The notes under the pieces: generated by a model
What the model saw: the letters and a program-made list of their open reading frames with translations, nothing else
What the model was told of the DNA's origin: nothing
Databases searched by the model: none
Shown: positions 33,418 through 42,446 of the stretch, in pieces
How positions within the stretch are numbered: position 1 is the first letter of the stretch
Layout: every line of letters starts with the position of its first letter
Program-made: the position numbers and the translations under genes
Source: Oscillospiraceae bacterium
Lineage (GTDB): Bacteria; Bacillota; Clostridia; Saccharofermentanales; Saccharofermentanaceae
Length of the DNA stretch: 64,000 bases
Direction of reading: 5' to 3'
Assembly (NCBI GenBank): GCA_902787975.1
Contig: CADAIP010000004.1
Coordinates: 62,001-126,000, forward strand

Positions 33418-35157
33418 TTATGCTTTGATCTTCCATGTTTTCGGAGCCAGCTTATTGACCCGGTTTCTCAGGAAGAACACATATCCGGCAGCAAACACCA
33501 GCAGTACAGGCACAAGAATGTAAGATGCCAGAGGGATCCATACGATGATCGATGCTACGGAGTAGATGATTATGCTGGTGATCCTGTACGCACCGCTCTT
33601 GGCAACAACCGATGTCGTAAACGGCTGGAAAAGATAATAGAGCGCAAGCCATGTAACTGAAGTTAAAACACTCAGCAGAAATGCAGCAAGGAAGGTTACA
33701 AGATATTCGCCCGGATAACTCTGACCGCCTGTAACAAACAATATCAGATTGGCAAAGGCGCCAATGGCTATGACCGGTCCGATATTAATCTTAATTAATT
33801 GCTTAAGTCTGATATCGAAGAGCCTGATGATCTTTTCGCGCTGTTTAAAGAAGCTGAATGTCATAAGGCTGTTATCGCAATTGATGAACATAGCCTGCGT
33901 GCTCTTAAAGGAGTTATCTGCTATAGAAAGCGGTATAAGCATGCCGAGCAGATGGAATTGGGCAACGTATCTGAGGAACTCGAAAGCAGGATCATCTCCA
34001 ACTGGCAGAAGCGCATCGTTAAACGCTCTGAAAGTAAAGAGATTAACAAGGTTAGTGATAACCATATTCCAGCAGTTTTCTGAGCCGAAACGTGAATAGT
34101 ATCCATATATAAACTCTGCTACGAGAAGGATCATGACCGCAACAACGATGATCGTAAATATAACAGGCTTCATGCAAAGCATAGTCCAGTGTCTTTTTAC
34201 AAACAAAGCATTCAGGTAATCAAAACCTTTCTTATTGCCCTTTATGTTGCCTTTTGCTTTGATCTTCTTGAAGCTCTTCGTGTTATCATACTGGCTAGTT
34301 GTCTTCACTTCCGTTTTGTTTATATTATCGTGCAGAGCCCTTCTGTGAAGGTTGGAATCGGTCTTGATAAATATCATAAGGCCCCATATTCCGGCAATTA
34401 CCGTAAGAACGGTAATGATTACCAGCTGAGGCATCGGAATGAAATATCCGTTCGCTATAAAAACGATAAAGAAAGGTCCGGCGAGTAAGACAAGGGTTAA
34501 TCTGATGAGATAAGCTACAGTGCTTATCTTAAGGGATTTGTGAAGCTTTATTTTAAGTCTGAAGCTGAGGATCTGAAGTCCTATGCCAAGGAATTTGACA
34601 GCCAGCGCCAGAACGGGAATCCCGAGCCAGAGCCAAAACGGAGCGCCCGTAATTACAGCAATGATTCCGGCCATTACATAGCCGATAAAAAGCTTTGCAA
34701 GATCGTAACAGATAAGCGTCTCATTCAGTTTTTTAGCATCCATCCGGAGCATAAAGACAAGGTATTCCTTTTCTGTGGTGCAGTTAAAATACGGCACCCT
34801 GATAAGGATTCCGCAAAGCGCATATAGAAGAAACATAAACAGACCGAGATTGCCGTAGACAGCACTACGGGACATGCCGCCTCCGAGTTCATGCTCTATA
34901 TACTGGTCAGACAAAAGGAACGCTGCAAGATATATCATGCCAAGGCCAAAGATCTTGCCGATGAAGAGCTTAAAGACCTCAACGATTATATGGAAGATCC
35001 AGTAGATCACTTTAAGAAAAGTGGTCGAATAAAGCCTGTCCGGGATCAGTTTTCCGATAACAGGTGTCTTTTTGAGCGCAAAGACCAAACCGTTATATCC
35101 GATGATGCTTCTTAAGTGAATGATCTTGGCCAGGTTTTTCCAAAACTCATTAACCAT
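33418..35157 (-). CDS. ABC transporter permease
   Basis: 579-residue membrane protein with about twelve hydrophobic segments in two blocks (about 60-260 and 330-560) joined by a basic loop (KTTSQYDNTKSFKKIKAKGNIKGNKKG in parts). This double-block layout occurs in exporter permeases of Firmicutes that pair with a single ATPase. No exact family is recognised. The start at 35157 overlaps the ATPase stop by eight bases, the same ATG-NN-TAA arrangement seen at the other ABC pair (23441-23448). Cargo unknown. Confidence 0.78.
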   Translation of the reverse strand: MVNEFWKNLAKIIHLRSIIGYNGLVFALKKTPVIGKLIPDRLYSTTFLKVIYWIFHIIVEVFKLFIGKIFGLGMIYLAAFLLSDQYIEHELGGGMSRSAVYGNLGLFMFLLYALCGILIRVPYFNCTTEKEYLVFMLRMDAKKLNETLICYDLAKLFIGYVMAGIIAVITGAPFWLWLGIPVLALAVKFLGIGLQILSFRLKIKLHKSLKISTVAYLIRLTLVLLAGPFFIVFIANGYFIPMPQLVIITVLTVIAGIWGLMIFIKTDSNLHRRALHDNINKTEVKTTSQYDNTKSFKKIKAKGNIKGNKKGFDYLNALFVKRHWTMLCMKPVIFTIIVVAVMILLVAEFIYGYYSRFGSENCWNMVITNLVNLFTFRAFNDALLPVGDDPAFEFLRYVAQFHLLGMLIPLSIADNSFKSTQAMFINCDNSLMTFSFFKQREKIIRLFDIRLKQLIKINIGPVIAIGAFANLILFVTGGQSYPGEYLVTFLAAFLLSVLTSVTWLALYYLFQPFTTSVVAKSGAYRITSIIIYSVASIIVWIPLASYILVPVLLVFAAGYVFFLRNRVNKLAPKTWKIKA

Positions 35158-35857
35158 TGTCCTCATCCCTTAAAGCGTTGATTATCTTTTCCTTGAAATC
35201 AGCATCACCGAGATTACTCTTATCGATAGGTTCAAGCCTTCCGTTATGAAGAAGCACTATCTCATCACAAAGATCGACTGCAACATCAAGAAGATGCGTC
35301 GAAAAGATCGTTATCCTACCCTGCTTCTGGTTTCTGATCACATTCTTCATCTCTTCGGCAATGATCACATCAAGTGACGTCAGCGGCTCATCAAGGAGCA
35401 TGAGCTTCGGAGATGCAATGATGTTCAAAAGCATCTGCATCTTATTTTTCGTGCCGTGCGAATAATCCTTCAAAAGCCTGTCCCTGTCATCTTCGGGAAC
35501 CATCATGTAATCGAAGTATTCGTCTATCGTCTTATCAGGCTTTATCTCTTCATGAACTTCGATGAAGAACTTCAAAAACTCCCTGCCCGTCATGAACTCA
35601 GGCACTGTAGGAGTCGACACAAGATATCCTATATCTTCCGGCATGACAGGAGTCTTCTCTCCGTTTTCTCCCCGGAAAAAGAACTCTCCCGAATTAATGT
35701 CGATATCGTTGTTTACACAGTTAAAAAATGTGGTCTTACCTGATCCGTTACGTCCCAAAAGGCCATAGATCCTGCCTTCTTCAAAGACAAAATCTACATC
35801 TTTAAGAACCTGCTTGGAGCCATAACTTTTGACCAGATGACTTATTACAAATTCCAT
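35150..35857 (-). CDS. ABC transporter ATP-binding protein
   Basis: 235 residues. Walker A GRNGSGKTTFFN, Q-loop region YLVSTPTVPEFMTGREFL, a weakly conserved signature (DYSHGTKNKMQMLL, where LSGGQ is replaced by YSHGT), Walker B LMLLDEPLTSLDV and H-loop STHLLDVA. YSxGxKxK signatures are normal in ABC-2 export ATPases. The ATG has AGGGGG nine bases upstream. Forms a two-gene exporter with the overlapping permease gene downstream. Confidence 0.92.
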   Translation of the reverse strand: MEFVISHLVKSYGSKQVLKDVDFVFEEGRIYGLLGRNGSGKTTFFNCVNNDIDINSGEFFFRGENGEKTPVMPEDIGYLVSTPTVPEFMTGREFLKFFIEVHEEIKPDKTIDEYFDYMMVPEDDRDRLLKDYSHGTKNKMQMLLNIIASPKLMLLDEPLTSLDVIIAEEMKNVIRNQKQGRITIFSTHLLDVAVDLCDEIVLLHNGRLEPIDKSNLGDADFKEKIINALRDEDNG

Positions 35858-35937
35858 ATTATTATCCCCCTGCGCGATATTCTATCACTAAATCAGGCAG
35901 GTTATCTTAACGTTATCTTAAACCATACCAAAAGAAA

Positions 35938-35968
35938 AAGGGTATCTCTTCTGTGACGAGATACCCTT
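35938..35968 (-). terminator. Terminator of the pseudopilin gene
   Basis: Minus strand AAGGGTATCTC and GAGATACCCTT form an eleven-base-pair stem with a nine-base loop, followed by TTTCTTTTGG. It is a looser relative of the TGTCTC/GAGGCA set (ATCTC...GAGAT). Confidence 0.85.
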
Positions 35969-35990
35969 AATTAATTAGTTATAAACCTTA

Positions 35991-36713
35991 TCAATATCCG
36001 TTATGGCCTTCGCTGTGATTAATCAGAGAATTCTTATTGTTGATATCTATCCACATTTTACTGTCAGCCTGATTATCAACATTGCTTATTACATAGAACT
36101 GTAAAGGAATATTACCATCGATAATCGTATTAAGATTTCTATTATATGTTGTGCCATTAACATTTACTGTAAATGGAGTCTTTTTTATGGCTGCAGGAGC
36201 ATCTGTAGGATACTTATATCTCCATTCTCCATTAACATAAAAGACTGCCGGAGCATTTTTATTCTCAAGAAATGCTACATAGTAAACTGTATAAGCTCTC
36301 TGATCAGTTACATCAGGATTTTCAAGCGGAGTATAGCCGACTCCGATTACAAGGATATAAGGCTGATCAGATCTGTCACGGTCCATAAGAGTCAACACCT
36401 TATCGCCCCACTCCTTGTTGGTGCTGTATTCAGTCCAGCTCATGTTATTAGTATCAGAAGATCTGCCTGCGTTTGAGAGATCCTGGGCAGTAACACCGCC
36501 TTTGGCATACAATTCGTTAAATACACTCTGCGCAGCAACAAGAGCATAATGCGCTTCGTCATAATACCTTTCTCTCTTGGCTCTCTTAATATATCCGGTA
36601 AGAGCAGGTACCATTGCAGCCGCAAGTATTGCAAGAACTATAAGAACAACAACAAGTTCGACAAGTGTAAATGCCTGTCTGCTCTTATGGTTGTTTTTAA
36701 TTCTCTTTAACAT
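35991..36713 (-). CDS. Type IV/II pseudopilin-like protein, orphan
   Basis: 240 residues. The class III signal is clear: a basic leader (MLKRIKNNHKSRQA), then F-T-L-V-E-L-V-V-V-L-I-V-L-A-I-L-A-A-A with Glu at +5 after the predicted prepilin peptidase site (A|FTLVE). The rest is a soluble domain with Tyr/Asn-rich stretches and no family match. No assembly ATPase, platform protein or prepilin peptidase lies nearby, so it must rely on genes elsewhere; it could be a ComG-like competence or type II secretion pilin, or a stand-alone secreted filament protein. The ATG has GGGAG ten bases upstream. Single gene with its own terminator. Confidence 0.8.
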   Translation of the reverse strand: MLKRIKNNHKSRQAFTLVELVVVLIVLAILAAAMVPALTGYIKRAKRERYYDEAHYALVAAQSVFNELYAKGGVTAQDLSNAGRSSDTNNMSWTEYSTNKEWGDKVLTLMDRDRSDQPYILVIGVGYTPLENPDVTDQRAYTVYYVAFLENKNAPAVFYVNGEWRYKYPTDAPAAIKKTPFTVNVNGTTYNRNLNTIIDGNIPLQFYVISNVDNQADSKMWIDINNKNSLINHSEGHNGY

Positions 36714-36796
36714 AATCTCATCTCCCGATAACCTTAACGTGCTGAATAATAATATTCAACCTATTTATAATAGCTGATTGAGAGCTGCATGTAAAA

Positions 36797-39259
36797 TCAG
36801 TCTCTGGGACTCTCCTCAGGTATAAACTCGTGATTATCAACGTTCTTATGTCTCTCGGCGATCGCTGCATCAGCAAGTTCGATGAGCTTCTGCTGTGAAT
36901 CTACCTTCTCCTTACCTCTGAGATCGAGCTTGTGGTATGAACCGTCAGGTGAAAGGAAATGAGCCCTGACTGTATCAGCCAGTTCTACATCAAGCACTTC
37001 CTTAACACGTGCACGGCAGTCCGGATCTTCGACCGGGAACAACAGCTCGACACGGCGGTTAAGGTTTCTGGGCATCCAGTCTGCAGATGCAAGATAGATA
37101 TCCTCATGACCTTCATTAAAGAAATAGAAGATTCTTGAATGCTCAAGGAAACGTCCGGTGATGGAGCGAACCGTGATGTTTTCGCTCATTCCGGGAATGC
37201 CGGCTCTTAAGCAGCAGATGCCTCTTACGATGAGATCGATCTTAACACCCGCATTTGATGCTGAATAAAGAGCCTTGATCACTGTCTCATCAACAAGCGA
37301 ATTGATCTTTGCGATGATGTGCGCAGGCTTTCCTGCCTTGGCATTAGCAGCTTCTCTTCTGATCCTAGCTATGAAATAATCTTTCATCCAGAGAGGTGCG
37401 GGAATAAGTCTTCTCCAGGACTGCGGGATTGAGAATCCCGAGAGCATGTTGAAGAATTCTGATGCGTCCTCACCGAAAGATTCGTTAGCCGTGAACAGAC
37501 CGAGATCGGTATAGATCTTGGCTGTTACATCATTGTAGTTACCTGTGGCAAGGTGCAGATATCTTCTGATGCCATCCTCTTCCTTGCGCACAACAAGGGT
37601 GATCTTACTGTGAGTCTTAAGACCTACAAGGCCATAGATTACATGGCATCCTGCATTCTCCAGTTTCTTTGCCCAGTTGATGTTGTTCTCTTCATCAAAT
37701 CTTGCCTTGAGCTCAACAAGTACCATTACCTGCTTACCGTTCTGCGCAGCTTCCAAAAGCGATGCGATGATAGGTGATCTGTCGGATACACGGTAAAGCG
37801 TCTGCTTGATCGCAAGAACATTGGGGTCTCTTGCGGCCTGCTTAACGAATTCAAGCACCGGTTCGAATGTCTCATAAGGATGGTGGACTATTCTGTCCTT
37901 CTCCCTGATCTGCTCGAAAATATCAAGCTCGCTGACAGGACCGTCAAATGAAGCAGCCTCAGCAGGATCGTGAGCCTTGTAGCAAAGTTCGGGGTGTTTG
38001 CCCTTGCAGGCTGAAGTCAGCTTTGAAAGGAATGTGAGGTCGATGGGGCCGTTAACACTGAAGATATCGGCTTCATCAACTTCAAGCTCATCTACGATGT
38101 AATGGAGAAGATCAGAATCAATGTCATCCTGGACTTCAAGCCTGATGATCTCACCGAATCTTCTTCGTCTTACCTGTGTCTCGATCTCTTTAAGAAGGTC
38201 TTCTGCCTCGTCCTCGTCAATATCAAGGTCAGCATTACGCATTACGCGGTAGAACGCAGTAGCCAGAACGGTCTGACCGTCAAAGAGCATATCGGTATTG
38301 GCTCTTATTATCTGCTCAACAGGAACGAAGATGTCTCCGTCTTCTGTAGGGATCTGGTAAAGTCTCTTAACGACCGTAGGGATCTGGACGGTCGCATACA
38401 TGTACTTATCTTCATCGTCGGACTTCTTTTTCTTATCGCTCTTAAGTCCGAAGGTTGCTCTCTCCTGAAGCTTTACGTTCTTAGGCTCGTTCTTGAGCAT
38501 TACGCACATGTTGAGCATGCGGTTGTAAATGAGCGGGAAAGGTCTTGAAGAGTCAACTGCCATTGGCGTAAGGATAGGATAAAGAACCGCCTTGAAATAA
38601 GAATCGGCAATTGCTTTGAGCTGATCGCTCAGTTCATCGTAGTTCTTAAGGAAGATCTTCTCCTGTGCGAGCGAAGGAACGAGGGATCTCGTATATGTCG
38701 AATACATGAGAGCCATTGTTCTTCTCGTCTTCTGATCGATCCTCTCGAGCTGTTCATCGATCGAGAATCCGGCGATGTCACGCTCTGCAAAATCGATACT
38801 CTGCATGTCTCTTAATGAAGCAACTCTGACGATATAGAATTCATCAAGGTTAGATGCGGTAATAGACAGGAAGTTCAGTCTTTCAAGAAGCGGATTCTTT
38901 GAATCTCTTGCCTCGTGAAGAATACGGTCATCGAATTCGAGCCAGGAAAGCTCACGGTTATAAAAACTGCCGTTACCGCTTAAGAAAGTAGCATTTTCTT
39001 CTGAATATCCGCTGTCTGTAACTTCAGGAGAAGCCACGAAAGAAGATGACTTCTTGGGAGCTGTCTTCCCCGCCGGAGTTTTCTTAGCAGCCGTCTTTTT
39101 AGCAGGAGCCTTCTTTGCTTCAGTCTTCTTAGCTGCCGTCTTTTTAGCAGCCGTATTCTTTGCAGCGGGCTTTTTAGCTGCTGCTTTCTTTACGGGTGTT
39201 CCCGCCTTACCTGTTGATGTATTTGCCTTGCGCGATGCTGCGCTCTTCTTAACTGCCAT
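36797..39259 (-). CDS. ppk1: Polyphosphate kinase 1 with lysine-rich N-terminal extension
   Basis: 820 residues. Ppk1 reversibly makes polyphosphate from ATP. The enzyme starts near residue 97 with FYNRELSWLEFDDRIL and has ITASNLDEFYIVRVA, the catalytic His regions GLKTHSKITLVVRKE and RFLEHSRIFYF, SADWMPRNLNRRVELLFPV and the C-terminal tail. Residues 1 to about 70 are an extra tail of Ala/Lys/Pro/Thr repeats (KKAAAKKPAAKNTAAKK, AKKTEAKKAPAKK) that normal Ppk1 lacks; it resembles the tail of GlgB and the protein at 45822. The ATG overlaps the ppx stop (TAATG), with GGAGGGAAGG upstream. Last gene of the leuC-leuD-leuB-ppx-ppk1 run. Confidence 0.96.
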   Translation of the reverse strand: MAVKKSAASRKANTSTGKAGTPVKKAAAKKPAAKNTAAKKTAAKKTEAKKAPAKKTAAKKTPAGKTAPKKSSSFVASPEVTDSGYSEENATFLSGNGSFYNRELSWLEFDDRILHEARDSKNPLLERLNFLSITASNLDEFYIVRVASLRDMQSIDFAERDIAGFSIDEQLERIDQKTRRTMALMYSTYTRSLVPSLAQEKIFLKNYDELSDQLKAIADSYFKAVLYPILTPMAVDSSRPFPLIYNRMLNMCVMLKNEPKNVKLQERATFGLKSDKKKKSDDEDKYMYATVQIPTVVKRLYQIPTEDGDIFVPVEQIIRANTDMLFDGQTVLATAFYRVMRNADLDIDEDEAEDLLKEIETQVRRRRFGEIIRLEVQDDIDSDLLHYIVDELEVDEADIFSVNGPIDLTFLSKLTSACKGKHPELCYKAHDPAEAASFDGPVSELDIFEQIREKDRIVHHPYETFEPVLEFVKQAARDPNVLAIKQTLYRVSDRSPIIASLLEAAQNGKQVMVLVELKARFDEENNINWAKKLENAGCHVIYGLVGLKTHSKITLVVRKEEDGIRRYLHLATGNYNDVTAKIYTDLGLFTANESFGEDASEFFNMLSGFSIPQSWRRLIPAPLWMKDYFIARIRREAANAKAGKPAHIIAKINSLVDETVIKALYSASNAGVKIDLIVRGICCLRAGIPGMSENITVRSITGRFLEHSRIFYFFNEGHEDIYLASADWMPRNLNRRVELLFPVEDPDCRARVKEVLDVELADTVRAHFLSPDGSYHKLDLRGKEKVDSQQKLIELADAAIAERHKNVDNHEFIPEESPRD

Positions 39260-40797
39260 TAGCCTTCCCTCCTGGTCTTGAGAACCGGCTTGATTCCCAT
39301 AACGTCTTCAAACATGACACTTCTGTTCTCGAATGCCCATTTCTCAAAAGACATATCTTCAGAAGTATCACAGGTGATAACAAACTCGTTATCCTTTATC
39401 TTGCATGAGATCTTTTTACCCTTCTCTTTGTGTGAAGCATCGACTGCATCAGCGATCTTGAGAATGGATGCAAGCTTTGACACGATGACCTTCTGGTCAG
39501 AAGGCAGTATCGAATAGTAGTAGCTGTCGTAAGGCTTGTTTCTCGGATAAAGTCTTACGATCATGGCAACCATATTGATCTCATCGTGATCAAGTCCCAT
39601 AAGATTTGTATTCTTGATAACTGAATAAGCCGCATCACTGTGGTTTCTGGCGTGAACGAACTTACCTATCTCATGAAGTATTACCGCAACCTGCAAAAGC
39701 AATCTGTCACGGCTTCCCAAACCGCTTATCTTTTTTGTCTCATCGAAAAACTGAAGCGCTGTTTTCTCAACATATTCAATATGTTTCTTGCTTGAACGGT
39801 AACGTTTTGCGATATGCCTTGATGCGGAAATAAGATAACTGTCAGGTGATATCTCCGTCTTAAGGCCCTGTGAGTTAACGCAGTAGTAATAAATGATTCC
39901 GTCTGACAAAGATGCGTGAGGCATGTAGATAGTCTCAACGCCGGTATAATCAAGCATGTTCTTTACGATCAGCGCCGTAGGAAGAAGCAAAGGAGCGATC
40001 ATCGAAGGGATGTTCTTTTCGAGCGTCAGATCGTTAGGTCTTACCTTGAGAAGGAAGTTATAGACCTTAAGGAATTCTTCCTTTGTAAGCGTAACGGAAG
40101 ACATGGCATCATATCCCGCAAGCTGCTTGATATAGCCCATCTCGCCGGAGAATGCTATGAGACTCTTATAGATTATCCCCTTAGGTTCCATTGCGTGATA
40201 GTCATCTAAATCCTGGCCGATGAATTCCTGGAGAACCTCATCGTAATGAGTAGTCCTGCTCTGAAGGTCATTAAGCATGCCTGCAATTCTCAAAGATCCG
40301 AGCAAAAGATTCTGGCTGAATACGAATTCGGTTTTATCGTAAACGGAAGCCTGGATGGATCCTGAACCGATATCGAGCATCATGGTTCCTGATGAGATTA
40401 TCTTTGCAAAATCAGGATAGATAGCCTGGACGGCCAGGGTCTGATAATAGCGCTCCATCGAGTTATCAAGGACCTTGATCTTAAATCCGGTTCTGGTCCT
40501 TACCTTCTCGATTACAACTTCAGAGTTTGAAGCATCTCTGAAAGCAGATGTAGCTACGCAGAATACACGGGCAACGCCGTATTCCCTGCACTTCTCGTCA
40601 AACATCTTAAGACACTTGCAGAGCTCTTCTACCTGGGCTGACTGAATGATTCCTGAGCTGTAGGATTGAGTGCCGAGGCCCGTGAACTTACGGACTGCCT
40701 CTATTTCCTTGGGTTTGCCCTTGGAACCTATCTCAAATATCTTAAGTCTCGCTGTGAGCGAACCGATGTCGATTACTGCGACAAGCTTTTTTGCCAT
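39259..40797 (-). CDS. ppx: Exopolyphosphatase / pppGpp phosphohydrolase family (Ppx/GppA)
   Basis: 512 residues. The ASKHA-fold part (about 1-300) has the phosphate-binding loop VIDIGSLTARLKIFEIG and MLDIGSGSIQASVYD. The C-terminal part carries an HD-like domain (AVILHEIGKFVHARNHSDAAYSVI in parts; GLDHDEINMVAMIVRLY), as in long Ppx/GppA proteins. It should release phosphate from polyphosphate ends and may act on pppGpp. It overlaps ppk1 by one base and follows leuB by 25 bases with no promoter visible in between, so synthesis and breakdown of polyphosphate are encoded together. GAGGA precedes the ATG. Confidence 0.9.
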   Translation of the reverse strand: MAKKLVAVIDIGSLTARLKIFEIGSKGKPKEIEAVRKFTGLGTQSYSSGIIQSAQVEELCKCLKMFDEKCREYGVARVFCVATSAFRDASNSEVVIEKVRTRTGFKIKVLDNSMERYYQTLAVQAIYPDFAKIISSGTMMLDIGSGSIQASVYDKTEFVFSQNLLLGSLRIAGMLNDLQSRTTHYDEVLQEFIGQDLDDYHAMEPKGIIYKSLIAFSGEMGYIKQLAGYDAMSSVTLTKEEFLKVYNFLLKVRPNDLTLEKNIPSMIAPLLLPTALIVKNMLDYTGVETIYMPHASLSDGIIYYYCVNSQGLKTEISPDSYLISASRHIAKRYRSSKKHIEYVEKTALQFFDETKKISGLGSRDRLLLQVAVILHEIGKFVHARNHSDAAYSVIKNTNLMGLDHDEINMVAMIVRLYPRNKPYDSYYYSILPSDQKVIVSKLASILKIADAVDASHKEKGKKISCKIKDNEFVITCDTSEDMSFEKWAFENRSVMFEDVMGIKPVLKTRREG

Positions 40798-40822
40798 CGC
40801 TGATTCCTCTTTTCTTTTATTG

Positions 40823-41926
40823 TCAGAGATTCTCGATAACAGCTTTTGTTATCTCTTTCGTTCCGACAAGTTTTATATTTTTTCCTTCATCTACGAAGGT
40901 TATGTCACTTGTTCTAAGACCGCTTGCAAGGGTCTTCTTTACGGCATTCTCAATCTCGGAAGCTATCTCATCTTCGCCCAATGTTCTCATCATCATCGCT
41001 ACGGAAAGCATTGTTGCGAATGGGTTAGCCTTATCCTGACCTGCAATGTCGGGCGCGGATCCGTGGATAGGTTCGAAAAGACCGGGCATGCCGCTTCCGC
41101 CGATGGAAGCAGAAGGAAGCATTCCAATGGAACCTGCGATCTGTCCTGCCTCATCAGATAAGATGTCTCCAAAAAGATTGCTAGTTACTATAACGTCAAA
41201 GCTTGAAGGCCTTCCGATGAGCTGCATTGCCGCATTATCCACATAAAGGGATTCAAGCTCGACTTCAGGATAATCAAAGCTCATCTGACTTGCCAAAGAT
41301 CTCCACAGTCTGCTTGTTACAAGGACATTGGCCTTATCAACGAGCGTAACCTTCTTTCTTCTCTTCATGGCAAGTTCAAATGCGATCTTTAAGATCCTGT
41401 TTATCTCACCCTCGGAATAGCTCTCTGTATCAAATGCGACCTGACCCTTAACCGTTCCGTCAGGAAGGCGGTCACCACTCTGATATATGCCGTTTTTGCC
41501 GAAATAGATTCCGCCCGTAAGTTCTCTTACGATAATGAAATCGATCTTTCCGGGATTCTTAAGCGGTGAAGCATCCTTAAGCTCATCGAAAACGATTACG
41601 GGCCTGATGTTTGCATATAAGCCCAATCCGGATCTCAATCCGAGGAGTGCTTTCTCAGGACGTATCTCAGAGTCAACATTATCCCACTTCGGACCGCCTA
41701 CTGCGCCTAACAGCACTGCATCACTTTCCTTTGCGGAATCGATCGTTTCCTGCGGAAGCGGGATTCCGAATGCGTCTATTGCAGCTCCGCCTGCCTTAAG
41801 TTCCTTTGTGAAGATCTCAATATCTTTTCTGGAAGCAGCAGCTTCCAATACTTCAATTGCAGCTGTTGTGATCTCAGGACCGATTCCGTCACCGGGAATT
41901 ACTGCGATATTGTATTTTTTACCCAT
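40823..41926 (-). CDS. leuB: 3-Isopropylmalate dehydrogenase LeuB
   Basis: 367-residue NAD-dependent beta-decarboxylating dehydrogenase, third step of leucine synthesis. Motifs: VIPGDGIGPEI, LGAVGGPKWD, LRSGLGLYANIRPV, IVRELTGGIYFG, VTLVDKANVLVTSRLWR and EPIHGSAPDIAGQDKANPFATMLS with the NAD-binding loop (read in parts). Length is typical. It starts 10 bases after the leuD stop; AAGGACGGGGAG precedes the ATG. Upstream of ppx in the same run. Confidence 0.96.
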   Translation of the reverse strand: MGKKYNIAVIPGDGIGPEITTAAIEVLEAAASRKDIEIFTKELKAGGAAIDAFGIPLPQETIDSAKESDAVLLGAVGGPKWDNVDSEIRPEKALLGLRSGLGLYANIRPVIVFDELKDASPLKNPGKIDFIIVRELTGGIYFGKNGIYQSGDRLPDGTVKGQVAFDTESYSEGEINRILKIAFELAMKRRKKVTLVDKANVLVTSRLWRSLASQMSFDYPEVELESLYVDNAAMQLIGRPSSFDVIVTSNLFGDILSDEAGQIAGSIGMLPSASIGGSGMPGLFEPIHGSAPDIAGQDKANPFATMLSVAMMMRTLGEDEIASEIENAVKKTLASGLRTSDITFVDEGKNIKLVGTKEITKAVIENL

Positions 41927-41936
41927 CTCCCCGTCC

Positions 41937-42431
41937 TTAATCCTTCAATTCGGACTCCGTATAACCGACGAGTCCGCCGTTTGCCATGATGTTCTTTATA
42001 AACTCCGGAAAAGGCTTAGAAGCAAAGCTCTCACCCGTAGTCTTATCAGTAATAATTCCCGTATCAAAATCTGCTTCGATCTCATCTCCGTCATTTATCT
42101 TCTGTGCTGCTTCAGGGCACTCTAAAATGGGAAGTCCCACGTTGATCGAATTACGGTAAAAGATCCTCGCAAAATCATCGGCGATGACAAGGGATATTCC
42201 GCTTGCCTTTATCGCTACGGGCGCATGTTCTCTTGAAGAACCGCATCCGAAGTTCTTTCCGGCTACCATGATGTCGCCCGGTTTGACACGGTCCTTAAAT
42301 GATATGTCTATATCTTCCATGCAGTGTTCTTTAAGATGCTCGGGATCTGCTGATGTGAGATATCTTGCAGGAATGATGACATCTGTATCGATGTTGTCGC
42401 CGTACTTAAAAACCTTTCCGCTGACTTTCAT
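41937..42431 (-). CDS. leuD: 3-Isopropylmalate dehydratase small subunit LeuD
   Basis: 164 residues. It begins [19 protein letters not shown] and has [42 protein letters not shown] and the C-terminal [16 protein letters not shown], the hallmarks of the short bacterial/archaeal-type LeuD. With LeuC it isomerises 2- to 3-isopropylmalate. GGAGG lies before the ATG, 15 bases after the leuC stop. Confidence 0.96.
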   Translation of the reverse strand: MKVSGKVFKYGDNIDTDVIIPARYLTSADPEHLKEHCMEDIDISFKDRVKPGDIMVAGKNFGCGSSREHAPVAIKASGISLVIADDFARIFYRNSINVGLPILECPEAAQKINDGDEIEADFDTGIITDKTTGESFASKPFPEFIKNIMANGGLVGYTESELKD

Positions 42432-42446
42432 GCAGATCCTCCTTCC

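Noticed and set aside
39054-39281. Plus-strand ORF rich in FLAAVFLAG repeats, looks like a multi-helix membrane protein
   Set aside because: It is the exact antisense of the Lys/Ala tail of ppk1: reversed AAK codons read as hydrophobic residues. No ribosome site or promoter.
41535-42125. 196-residue plus-strand ORF
   Set aside because: Antisense to leuB and leuD, both well conserved; composition is Ser-rich as usual for shadow frames.
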